Part shown: piece by piece, positions 22,690 through 33,000 of the stretch
Position numbering within the stretch: position 1 is the stretch's first letter
Layout of the letters: each line of letters begins with the position of its first letter
Position numbers and translations under genes: made by a program
NCBI RefSeq assembly: GCF_030253575.1
Contig: NC_080560.1
Coordinates: 38,425,001-38,489,000 of the forward strand
DNA: 64,000 bases
Origin: Rhododendron vialii
Taxonomy: Eukaryota; Streptophyta; Magnoliopsida; Ericales; Ericaceae
Direction: 5' to 3'
Notes under the pieces: model-generated
Seen by the model: only the letters and a program-made list of their open reading frames with translations
Told to the model about the DNA's origin: nothing
Database searches by the model: none

Positions 22690-23736
22690 TCTATATAAAA
22701 ACCTCTCTCCTTCTCTCTCTCTCTCTCTCTCTCTCGGCTGTAAATTCGTCTTCATCACTGTTCAGAAGGTCCTGATCTCTTTCTTAATTCATATGTTGTT
22801 TAATTTAGTATTGCATAAATTTATTGGCATGAAATTGCTATATCCATATTGTTGAATGTATACATGCGCTTGGAGTTGCATGAGGATTGGAAGTTATTGC
22901 AATCATAAAAGCAATCAACACTAGCTGGCTGCGTCCAACCATTAACCAATGTGTACTGCTCCGAAAGCCCATTCCTCTAATTATGCTAAAATTTTCTCAG
23001 TTATTCAATTTTATGATGCACTTCATGTTCTTATGGTTCTCTAATTTTGCAGAACTTAGAGTCTGATATCATAGTTGACACTATTTCAAACGTGAAGAGC
23101 ATGAAGTCCATGTTGGTACGTATTTTAGTCCCTCTTACTGAAAATTATGAAACTACAGAAGCATAATGCTTAATCAATACATGTTGTTTATTGGTTAAAA
23201 ACCAAGGACTTTTAAGTGCCTTTGTTACATGTTTTTGCTTTGTTGGCAATGAAGATAATATATCTCTCGCAACCTATATAATAATCAAATATTTGAACAT
23301 TTTGTTATCCAAATTCCTCATATTCCAACATTGCTTTGTGAATAAATAATATTTCAACATTCACTAATCAAATTTGCCTATTTCATGCAGGTAGCTCTAA
23401 CTCATTTGGCTTTGGTGGGCATAATGTGGTGATTGTTTTCGCTCCATTCAAGCCCTAGATGAGGTAAATCGAAGTAGCTCGACCTTTTTCCTTTTGGAAA
23501 AATTTGATTTTGGTATCATTTTGATTATCTAAAGCATAACTACAAAATATTCGAGTATATCATGGTTTCGTCATTTTATGATATTTGAGTGATGGTTGTT
23601 GAAATTGAACCGCTGAACTTACTCGAAAAGTATACAGTTAATGGTATGAATAAAAATAATATATGTATATTAACTTCCTGACTATCATTAAATTAATGAG
23701 TACGCAGAAACGTGCAAAGCACGAGCATTACACTAG
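22690..23736 (+). mobile_element. Helitron carrying a KAS gene fragment
   Basis: The 3' end is canonical: CGTGC-AAA-GCACG hairpin (23711-23723), then AGCATTACA and CTAG at 23733-23736 with host T at 23737. The best 5' end is A followed by TCTATATAAAAACC at 22690, similar to the TCTATATTATAAAA start of the well-defined Helitron at 39.6-41.1 kb. The 5' end is inferred; the 3' end is well supported. A (CT)n tract sits near the 5' end. Confidence 0.6.
22862..23458 (+). pseudogene. C-terminal fragment of 3-oxoacyl-ACP synthase (KAS I/II type)
   Basis: Three exon pieces keep their order. About 22863-22949 reads HALGVA, a TGA stop (22881-22883), then GLEVIAIIKAINTSWLRPTI. About 23053-23115 reads NLESDIIVDTISNVK. 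23391-23458 reads SSNSFGFGGHNVVIV then FAPFKP and a stop. These match the end of plastid beta-ketoacyl-ACP synthases, including the SNSFGFGGHN motif with its conserved histidine region. The intact enzyme condenses malonyl-ACP in fatty acid synthesis. Introns are retained, so this is captured genomic DNA, not a retrocopy. The stop codon and loss of the N-terminal two thirds make it non-functional. Confidence 0.82.
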
Positions 23737-23764
23737 TATATATATACACACACACAAAACTTCT

Positions 23765-24115
23765 AATAAGGGCATCCTTCCCGTATTACGGTGAGAACAT
23801 CTCTTTCTCGACCAATTTGCGATTATCCAAGCTGCTCAATGTGTTCAGAACGTGATTTTAACGGTACCCGCGAGAAATTAGCAAAAAAAAAGACCGAAAA
23901 GAGCTTGATCCGAGCAGTTTTTGTTTATATTTTATCGAACGGTTCAAATAAAAACTGCTCAAATTAAGCCATTTCCGGTCATTTTTTTTGCTGATTTTTC
24001 GCGGGTACCCTTAAAATCACGTTCTGAACACATTGAGCGGTTCGGATCATCAAAATTTGGTCGGGAAAGAGGAGAAAAGGGAAAGCCCTCACCATAATAC
24101 GGTAAGAGCGCCGTT
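23765..24115. mobile_element. Fold-back MITE with ~150-bp inverted arms
   Basis: Almost the whole element is an inverted repeat. CCGTATTACGGTGAG (about 23781) pairs with the inverse of CTCACCATAATACGG (about 24089). GCTCAATGTGTTCAGAACGT (about 23836) pairs with the inverse copy ending near 24040. Only about 20-30 bp separate the arms. The target duplication could not be fixed. Confidence 0.65.
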
Positions 24116-24168
24116 AGTAGAAGCTTCCTATATATATTGGGAAAAAGGGAAGAAGAACACCTTCCACC

Positions 24169-24657
24169 TAGGCTTGTCAATGGACCGGATCCGATCCGAA
24201 AAATCCGATCCGATCTAGATCCGATAACATCGATCCGATAATCCGATAATTCGGTAATTCAATACGGATCCGGATCGGATCGGATTAAATCCGTTATCAA
24301 TCCGAATCCTATCTTTATTTTTTTTTAAAATTTTAATTTTTTTTTAAAAAATAGTAAAATTTTTATTTTGAAAAAAAAATGTTTAAGAAGTTGTATTTTT
24401 ATTTTTATTTTCTATTTTAAATTTTTTAAATTTTTTTCGGAAAATAATTTTTTTTTGAAAAAAAAATTGTATTTTTTTGAAAAAAATATTTTTTTTTTGC
24501 TAAAATTTTTGAAGTAAAAAAAGTTTCCGGATCGGATTCAGATTTTCGGATCGGATCCGGATTTTTCGGATTCGGATCCGAATTACCACTATCGGATTTG
24601 AGTCTTATCGGATCCGGATCCAGATTTCGGATCGGATCCGGCCCATTGACAGGCCTA
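24169..24657. mobile_element. Non-autonomous hAT element rich in GGATCCGAT words, at the cystatin-like exon 1 end
   Basis: Terminal inverted repeats TAGGCTTGTCAATGGACCGG and TAGGCCTGTCAATGGGCCGG extend into about 30 bp. The flanking 8-bp duplication CTTCCACC (24161-24168 and 24658-24665) is perfect. The interior repeats GGATCGGATCCGG-type words around an A/T-rich core. No transposase is present. Confidence 0.88.
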
Positions 24658-25319
24658 CTTCCACCCATTCCTATCGTACTCCCTAATTGCTAATTCCGAG
24701 AAATTCCTGAGCTTGTGGGCAACTTCTTTTCTGTCTAAGACCGCCGGCTTGAGCTTCCTTATTTTGTAGCCGTTTATGGAGGGCGTGGCATCATACTCCA
24801 CCAGTTCTGTACGGGTCAATGTTTGCCGGCGTGATTCCAAACAGGCTAGCAATTTTCTTTCTTTGTCAAGTTGGGCTACGAATCCATTTCCACTCAATAG
24901 ATGATGAGAAAGTCACAGCTAAACCTAGATCAATAAAAATAAAAGAAGAGAGTCCCGCTATGGGTACACCATTTGATCTATACATCTTGGGATTCTACTC
25001 ACATTCCATACAAATGATCTGAGCTGCTCAATGTGTTTAAATGTTGTTTAAGGATCCCCGTAAACAAAATATAGCATGACTTGGATATCGATCGGTAAGG
25101 GCTTGGTCGATTCCTCGCTTAATTTCCCGCCAGCAAATTGAGCAAAGAATCGATGAATCCGTTACTGATGTTCCAATAAGCTAATTTATTACAAGGATCC
25201 TTAAAATAAAGTTTTAAACACATTAAGCAGCTCGGAATTCTGGGATGGGTTTCAGGTTTCAAATTGTGTACCCATAGATTTATTGGATGGAAAAAGAAAG
25301 GGAAGAAATGGCATACGTA

Positions 25320-25500
25320 CCAGTACCTGGCGATGGTGGCATCGGGCGAGCCTGTTCCAGCGATGGTGGCAACGGGCGAGCACTTGGCTGCGGTACGTGT
25401 CCTGAAGAACGGGCTAACACCTGGTTGGCGGTGTCCTATATATAGAACGGGCAAACACCTGGCGGCGGTGTCCTCAAGAACGGGCGAGCCTGTTTATAGT
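25320..25500. repeat. Short GC-rich tandem repeat
   Basis: GCGATGGTGGCAWCGGGCGAGC occurs twice (about 25330 and 25360), and GAACGGGCNAACACCTGG-like and GGCGGTGTCCT words recur at about 25405-25490. The surrounding frames look artificial. Confidence 0.5.
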
Positions 25501-25775
25501 CCATCTCCTATCCTATAATGGGAAAAGGCACAGCCAAACATATTCAACACAAGATCCAACAAACAAGAACAAAAGAAGAGAGAGAGAGTCCCAAAAACAC
25601 CCCCTATAGACTTGGTTTTCCGAACCCGAGCACTCGATTCTGAAACCCTATAGACTTTTGGCCTAACAAATTCTACTTCAGCACTGGAGATCGCATCGTA
25701 CAGCTTTGCTTGCAATGTCGAAGTACGATCATCACCAGCAGAAGTGTCTTTGGCATCAAATGTAAAGTAAAATTG
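25494..25775 (-). pseudogene. Second cystatin-like C-terminal fragment
   Basis: The minus strand reads FYFTFDAKDTSAGDDRTSTL and QAKLYDAISSAEVEFVRPKV, closely parallel to exon 2 of the neighbouring cystatin-like remnant. It then continues YRVSESSARVRKTK before running into unrelated sequence. The N-terminal half, including the inhibitory loop, is missing upstream of 25775. It indicates a former tandem pair. Confidence 0.6.
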
Positions 25776-25894
25776 AAATCTCGAGCCGTTAAAGATTATG
25801 GTTTTGTCCTTTTTTATTCATGGTTTTTGTGAGTTTTGATCACGGCCTGGAACTGTGGTGGTTACATGCGGACTTTTGATTACGGCTGGGTAGA

Positions 25895-26900
25895 TCATGG
25901 CTTTGAAACCAAGATTAAAAGTGAAAGATCATACCAAATTCTGCGATCTTTTATCTATTTTTGTATTAGTGGGTTATTTCAAGTTCCAAAGATCTTCTTT
26001 GTATCCATCCAGAGGATATTTCAACCACTTCGGACATTTCTGCTAAGTTCCAGCACCAGGCAACCAGTCACCTTCCCCATGGTCAAATTTTGTAAGTAAA
26101 CAAGTAGTCTTAAAAAGCCCCAATTTCGGTCCACCCAAATTTACGTTGGACCATATGTGTGAAAGCCCGCCAGAGAAAGAAGAGAGAAACTCAACATGAG
26201 GTGTGTATGGTACATACTTATTAAGGGGTGTGTAGCATAGGTCTACTGTTTAAATGATATAGGAATACGTACTGCACGCGCAATTTGACTTTTCACAACA
26301 GACAAAGGCCTCGTTTGCCAACTTATTTAGCATTCCTTAATAAAAAGTTGTTGAAGGGTGTTTGCTATCAATTATGAATAATCACTTATTTATCTTTTCT
26401 AGCTTATTTGACCCAAAAAAGCTAGATTATTTTAAGCTCCAATTTGAATCTTTTTTTCTTATTTTTAGTAGTTAAAACACATTTTAACAAAATAATTTAT
26501 AAATTATTCTTACATAAGTTCTTAGGGCAATCTAGACACTTTAGTTTATTATAAAAAGCTATTTGACAGCTTATTCAAGCAAACAATATTAGTTTTTTTT
26601 TACAACATATAAAAACCCGTACCCAACAGTTTTACAACTTATTTTAATTTGCTTAAGCTAATAATAAAAAAGTTATAATCTAATACATTAAATCATAAGC
26701 GATAGCAGATGGGGGCAAAGTACAATTACATGTTCAATTAACCTTACCTACTCCGTCCGCGAAGGGGTCTTTTAAGAATGTAAAATGAGTTGAACATAGA
26801 CACGAATTTTAAGCAAAGATACAAGGGGAAAAAAAACAGAAAAGAAAAGAAAGGAAGGGACTTTCTTATTTTAAAACATTGTAAGTATGTAGATTATAAC
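25895..26900. repeat. Downstream flank of OSC copy A, duplicated at 55.8 kb
   Basis: From TCATGGCTTTGAAACCAAGA (25897) onward this sequence is nearly identical to 55814 and following. It is the 3' flank shared by OSC copies A and C. It contains the unfilled target (GGGCAAAGTACAATT at 26714) of the large element found next to copy C. No gene is seen. Confidence 0.8.
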
Positions 26901-27010
26901 ATTGTGGCATATAACACTTTTTTGATGTGATCGCCAAAACAAGCTATTGAATCTTCTAATAGATCGATGTGGAAACCGTTGAAGAATGCTTCGAAATCGG
27001 AAGCCGAAAC

Positions 27011-30000
27011 TCAAACTTTCTGGGGCTCTGGCCAAACACGGTTCCGATACTCTCCCAGCGCCCACAACGGGAAAACGTTCTTGTAGTGTGCATAATGGAT
27101 CATCAAGTTCCTCAAGGACACTCCGGTGATTTCCTGTTTTCGCAGTCACGGGAAAAACATAAATCGCGTACGTAAGTTGTTCAAGCGTTGCTTTCGCAAA
27201 TCTTTACGGCATGCAAAAGCGCACAAGCGCGGCATGATACTGGGTTACGAAAATCACCTGTTGGGGAAAGTCACCGTCGTCCTGCTGCGCGTTGATTAAG
27301 ACCTTTGCGGCTTTGTGCAACGGGGCTGGATCTCTTTCAGCCTAGTTTGAAACGAAAGAAATACTTTAGGGTAATAATTTGCAGGACAATAAGATTTGCC
27401 TTAGCTACTTTGAGTAACGAATTCAACGAAAATGTGCTAATAATAACCTGTCCAGAAAAAAGAAGTCCCAACAGACCCCATGATGTTTGCGCGAAGTTCG
27501 TTTGATTTCCTTCTAGCGGTTGATATTTCTGTTTCATCGAAACATTGAAAGAGAAGCAACAACTGGAGAGTAAGGACTAGTTCTGTAAGAACACCGTTCT
27601 AAGAAACCTTCTTGAAGAAAAAAAAAAAAAAACCATATTGGGACGCTATATATATGTACCACAGATGGGCAAGATTCAAGGCTTTCTCCCCAGCCACCCT
27701 CTTTATTTTGTGTCGAAAGCAAGAACCGAACACCTCGACGGACAGCTTCGCTGTTGTTGTACGTCTTTCCAACTGAAGCCAGTCCTCTGAGTACGAAAAA
27801 TGTGCCGTAGACGAAGCAAACTCCCCAATAGCCATACCTGTTAAAACAAGGATTAACCACCCTCCGAAAATTAACTTTAGAAAAAAAGTGAATCAACCCA
27901 CCAAGAACCATCAGGCTGTTGTCTCTGCTCCAGAAAATATGTTGCTCTTGCCACTGCAATTTCTATTTCCTCTGCCCGATATGACGGATGTGAACTTTTG
28001 AATGTTACGAGACTTTGGATGATGGATCCAGTGCATTCGACGTGCCTAAGACATTGGATACACAAATTCAATAATGACTGACCATTGTATGAAACAGTCT
28101 TCTAAATATAACGCTGTGATCAAAAGAAAAGGCGAGCTCTTACTCTATCTCGATCACAATGTCAGCGAAACATTCTGAAGGGTTCAGCGCCTAATAACAA
28201 GGGCAAGAAATTCGATTTTTCAGAATTTACAAGCTGCATAGATATTGAAGATATCGCATGGTTGATTGGAATTTCAGGTACGAGAAGGTGTAAAAGTAGA
28301 CATGGCATTACATTTGAAAATAGTTACCTGCATATACGGTTGAGGAATCGGTGGCTCCCAGATAGCAAAACCTCCACTTATAGGGCTCTGAACAAAGCAA
28401 AAAATGAAAATTTTGAAGATCTCAATGGGTACAGTGGTAACACAAGCTGTAATGAAAAACTGTGAGTTAGTTCTTCAATACAGTAAGTCATGAATATCTT
28501 ACTTGTACGGAAAGTAAAAAATTCACAGCAGCATATAGAAGCTCCTCGTCAACTTTTTCTCCGACAATTTCTGGTGGCATTTGCGAAAGCAACAGTAGGC
28601 ACTGTATGAAAGGAATACATATTCGGTTATGAGAACTAATTCTCTTTGTTTCTTTAGATCATCTTACGAGTAGTTGTGTTGTCGCAAGGCTTAACTTACT
28701 TTCAATGCCTCTGCTGTGCAGTCGGAAACTGCCCAACCGTTATCTCGATCGGATAAGCACCATGCTCCTTTGCTCATGTTTCGATACATACTCTTGAAAT
28801 CTCCGTTTGGATTTTCTTTTACCTTCAACCAGTTGTAACAAAGGAGTGTCAAATTGGCGGCAAAATTCGTACACAAATAGTACTTGTTATCTGTGTTTTT
28901 ATTTTTTAGCTAGGAAGAATTGAACCTGTGATTCTCTAATATAAAAATGTGCTTTCTTTAGGGAAGGAAGACATTCGTCAATCATACGGCTGGAAAGAAG
29001 TGCCTGAGTTGCGAAAGTACAATCCCAAAGCGGACTACCCAGACTCTGCAATACAAGTTGCAAGTGCAAAGTAAATTTGTATGGCAATGCATTAACGATC
29101 TCGAATGAGTCCCGAATCAATCAAAATTTTAGAGTATCGATTGTTTTTAGCAGAATTTTTACCTGCATTTTCATCCCGTCTTCTGCAAGCCATAACCAGT
29201 CAGGAACTCTGGCAAGATGGTTTTTAAACTCATCACTATTTGGTTCCTCTGCCCACCAACACATCATTTGTAGGCTCTGCAATAAGAAAAATGTCTTAGA
29301 TGCTTTTGATCATAACTCTGTCAAAGAGCTTGTAGCCCAATGGTAATTTCTAGTCCTTCCTTGTGGGAGGTCGGGGTTCGACCCCCTTCATGAACTTTTG
29401 GCGTTTAGGGCTATAGATAGCCTTTGAACTCTTGTGGACTAACCTACTAACTCTTCCTAATCCCCTTTGATGTATACCGGCTTTGGCAAAAAAGAAAAGA
29501 AAAGATCAAGGGCATCAAGTTAACTTCAATCAAGGGCATCAAATTAGCCCCAAGGGGTTGGCTTGATGGTGAAGGTTACAGACTTTTAGAGATGTGCTCA
29601 CTCACAGGCAATGTTTTAAAAGTCAACCCAGACTAGCCGCTTCAGCCAGTTGAACTGTCAACTAGTCCATGTTCCGGTCTGGTGAACCCCCAAAACCATT
29701 ATATGCAGAGAACTGGACAAACACAGTAGTTAAACCGTGGATTTATATTTTAATGTTTGGATACTTAGACCTTTTCTATTTATTGATATTTTATAAAAAT
29801 CATATGTATCACGTGATAAACACATCACGGTTCTACCCAATTGACCGGCGGTTGAACCGGTGACCAATCCACCCGGTCTCATTCTGGTTCTCTCACCAGT
29901 TTGGTTTTTAAAACATTGCTCCTAGATCTCAGGCTTGAAATCTGCTAGCTACTATCAATCTTGTGGGCCTAGTGCATACAGAACTTTGTCTCGACTTTAA

Positions 30001-33000
30001 TTCGGCGCTGTGATAATGGTCAGTGGGAATGGTCCCCCAGCCAATCCAGAACCACTACTAAGTTAAAACCAAATTCTTCTCTTTCTCACTTGCCTTTTCC
30101 GCAGCTCCTGTGGTAATGTATCTGCTGTTCTCCGCTGAATATTGCATATGCTTCAGTGCTTTTTCTAAAGCTCTCTTTCTGATCTTGTTAAGGGGCCAGC
30201 AGTTCATGAGTGGCTCACCCAAGTAATGAAGACAATCCCAGAGTACATCTTGTATGAAGACATGAGGGTAGTGAAGATCTGCCTGGATCATCATTCACAC
30301 GAACTTGATTTATATATGTAACTAGTGTTGAGAAATTCATACGAACGAAGGAACTCTACGATAGATTTTACCAAGTCGATCGCCACCAACCTTACAACAG
30401 TCATGGCGTGCTTTGTTCCAATCTATTTCCTCATAGGGCGTAGTATGAATTTCCCGCCTCAACGACTTAACCAGGTCGGTGATAGGCCCATGATATTTCC
30501 GCCCATATAAGTACGACATAGGCATGTAAGCTGTGCGACAATAGCACCACATTTTTGCTGTATAGCATACTTATAAGTTGATTAGAACACTATCTATAAT
30601 GTATCATTAAAAGGTACAGCGAAAGAGAGGGAGTCAGGAATCAAAAGCAGAACAATAAATTTCATCGATTTTTTCTTGCATATACCTTGATGAAGGACAA
30701 AAAGTTTGTTAAAGATTAACAAAAAAAGAACACTTTTGGCTACCTGGATGATATGGCAAAAAAGAAGGGAGAAGCCAAAATTCAGGAGGTAACGGATTGC
30801 AGCCCGACCATTCATAAACTCCTAACACCTTCAAAGGAGAGAATACACAAATTGTTCGGAGAAGTTCAGCATTTTGAATAACCTTGTTCGGATTCTAGAG
30901 TGTTAAGATAATCTAGTATGACATCGAAAGGCAATTTTTACTGTGTTTCCAAAAGTAAGAGAACTTGATCTTACTGACAAATAAAGTTAAGAGAACTTGA
31001 TCTTACTGACAAATAAAGTTTCCCCCAAGATGGGATCCCAGTTGCACCACCATTGCTGATTATCCACTCCCGGGCTCTGGTCATCGCTTTGTTTTCCCCA
31101 TCGTCAGGCCCTTCTCCAAGCAGACGTAATGCAACGTAATTTAGCGCCGTACCAATCATGGTGCTGTGGCCCTCTAGATGGAATCCCCACCCACCATCGT
31201 CGTTCTGCAAGACGCTTTCATAGATTAGACTTTTTAAAAGTAAGAGTAAGCCTTACCGTCGTCTGTATGTAATGAAGATTTCTATAGAAAAAGCTAATTA
31301 CCAAGGCAAGAAAACCTCGAAGATGTTGCCCAGGAGCTAATTGAGAACAGCAGGTAAACAGAACTGACAGAGCAAAAAAAAACTAGCTTTACATTATCAT
31401 TCATGGGAATTCGATCAATGTACATACTTGATGAAGATAGCTGAATCGAATTAGCTCCTTTCTGTGCATTTCCGTTAGGAAGGTACTTATTGTTCCACTA
31501 ATATACAGCATGATGATCTGGAGCAAAAAAAATTCTACACTAATTAGTTCATTATCAAGAAAAAAAAATAATATGAAGAACTAAATGCCCATTGTGGGTC
31601 ACCCGTTGCGGTGTGACCCACAATTAATGGTGCTTCTCTTTCTGTTGCTGCTCATCGTTGGGCCCATTGCAGTGCACTTGGTTTTCGAGTTGCCACTCGG
31701 TTAGAAGTTAGAACCCATAAAGCAACAAATGGTTGGCGTGTATTTTAATTAGGTGTGGAGTGTGATCGGATCTTAATAATGTTTTCGAAGTCAATCTCAT
31801 GGTGGACTGATCGATAACGCGACGGTGACATAGTTGGATTGGATCACACTAGAGTTTTGAAATGTTGAAAATATATAATAGAGTTATCCCCCTAGCTTAA
31901 ACTTAATTGATGGTTTTAACTATTTAATATTGTATCAGAGCAGAAAATAGATCATGTGTTAGAATTTTACCGCATGTTAAAATATTTACACGTGAGGGAC
32001 GTGTTGAAGATATAAATAATAAAGTTATCTCTCTTCTAATCGCTTAAGCTTCTACATGAGTTGAAAGTTAACAATCTAATACGTACTATGAAAAAAGACT
32101 GAAACATATATGCCTAGAAAATTGACAGGGAATTGACGCAAGGAAATGGAGTAACCTCATGTTGATGTTGCGAGCATAAGGTATATATGCACCATTGCGA
32201 CTATTTGGTAAAATGTTACGCCAATGCATTTTACACCTCTCAGTGGTAAATATTATATCTCTTAGTGGTAAATGTTACGGGTGTATATCGTAGCACCGTA
32301 AACGTTATCGTGTTTGCATACAAGATAATAGTAATATACACATGTACACACGAAACTTACCAGGGCAGGTGTGATAAACATCGGGCCAGAATGTTCAGCT
32401 GGCCAGTGCCCATCACTTGCTTGGATGGCGCAATGTAATCGCACAGCTTTCCTTAAAGCAGTCGTCAGTCCTTCATAATTCACTTCTTCGTCTGGCCTAA
32501 ATCTCACCGGGGGTAAGCTTAGATCAATATGCTTGTTTTCCTTTTTGAGCTGCATCAAATAAAATAAAATTAACAAAATCATGGAATTAATTTAACGGTG
32601 TTTTCTATTGGCTGACAATAGGCGCACGAAAAGACAAGAAAAATACGTATTTCTATGTTTTTTTTACACATTTTAATATACTTTCACACACTTGTTATTG
32701 TCAGTCAATTTGACTGATTTTAAAATTTTCTTTAATTTAATGGTCTAGAAGTCTCCAAAAAAGTTGATGACGTATCCACGATGCATGTCCCTTTTTGTCC
32801 CTTGCGCAGGGTAATGAAGAACTCCTATGTAGTGTCACTTTGTATAAAACCTAGGAGCGGAATCAAGATTTTGGTTTTGGTATCTTTATTTTATTAAAAA
32901 ACATATGGTAATAGTAAGGGCAAAATAGTAATTTAGCACACAATAAGGAAAAGTATATCCCGTATACGTTTTGATACAAAAAGCCTATATAGTAGTAGTA

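Larger units (their letters stand above)
21375..24897 (-). pseudogene. Cystatin-like protein gene, broken by a MITE
   Basis: Exon 1 (24897-24655) encodes MSGNGFVAQLDKERKLL and ends NFSELAIREYDRNGWK, the last part resembling the LARFAV-like helix of plant cystatins. Exon 2 starts at 21554 after a CTGCAG acceptor and reads FVKVVKANYEVVTGYMYY with a EVVTG loop in place of the usual QxVxG, then FQAKVWDAISKVEV. Cystatins inhibit papain-type cysteine proteases; the changed loop makes inhibitor activity doubtful. A 489-bp hAT-type MITE sits exactly at the end of exon 1 and its TAG end gives a stop directly after NGWK. The C-terminus runs into a fold-back element. The intron also holds a Helitron and a fold-back MITE. 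The family call for exon 1 rests on its position and the short helix motif. Confidence 0.6.

Noticed and set aside
29325..29504. tRNA gene suggested by box A/box B-like motifs
   Set aside because: No cloverleaf could be drawn by eye, and a long unrelated body and purine-rich tail follow; it fits a SINE better.
30325..30510. Plus-strand frames across the OSC exons (e.g. 30325-30510, 44690-44878, 62602-62805)
   Set aside because: Shadows of the minus-strand exons with no features of their own.
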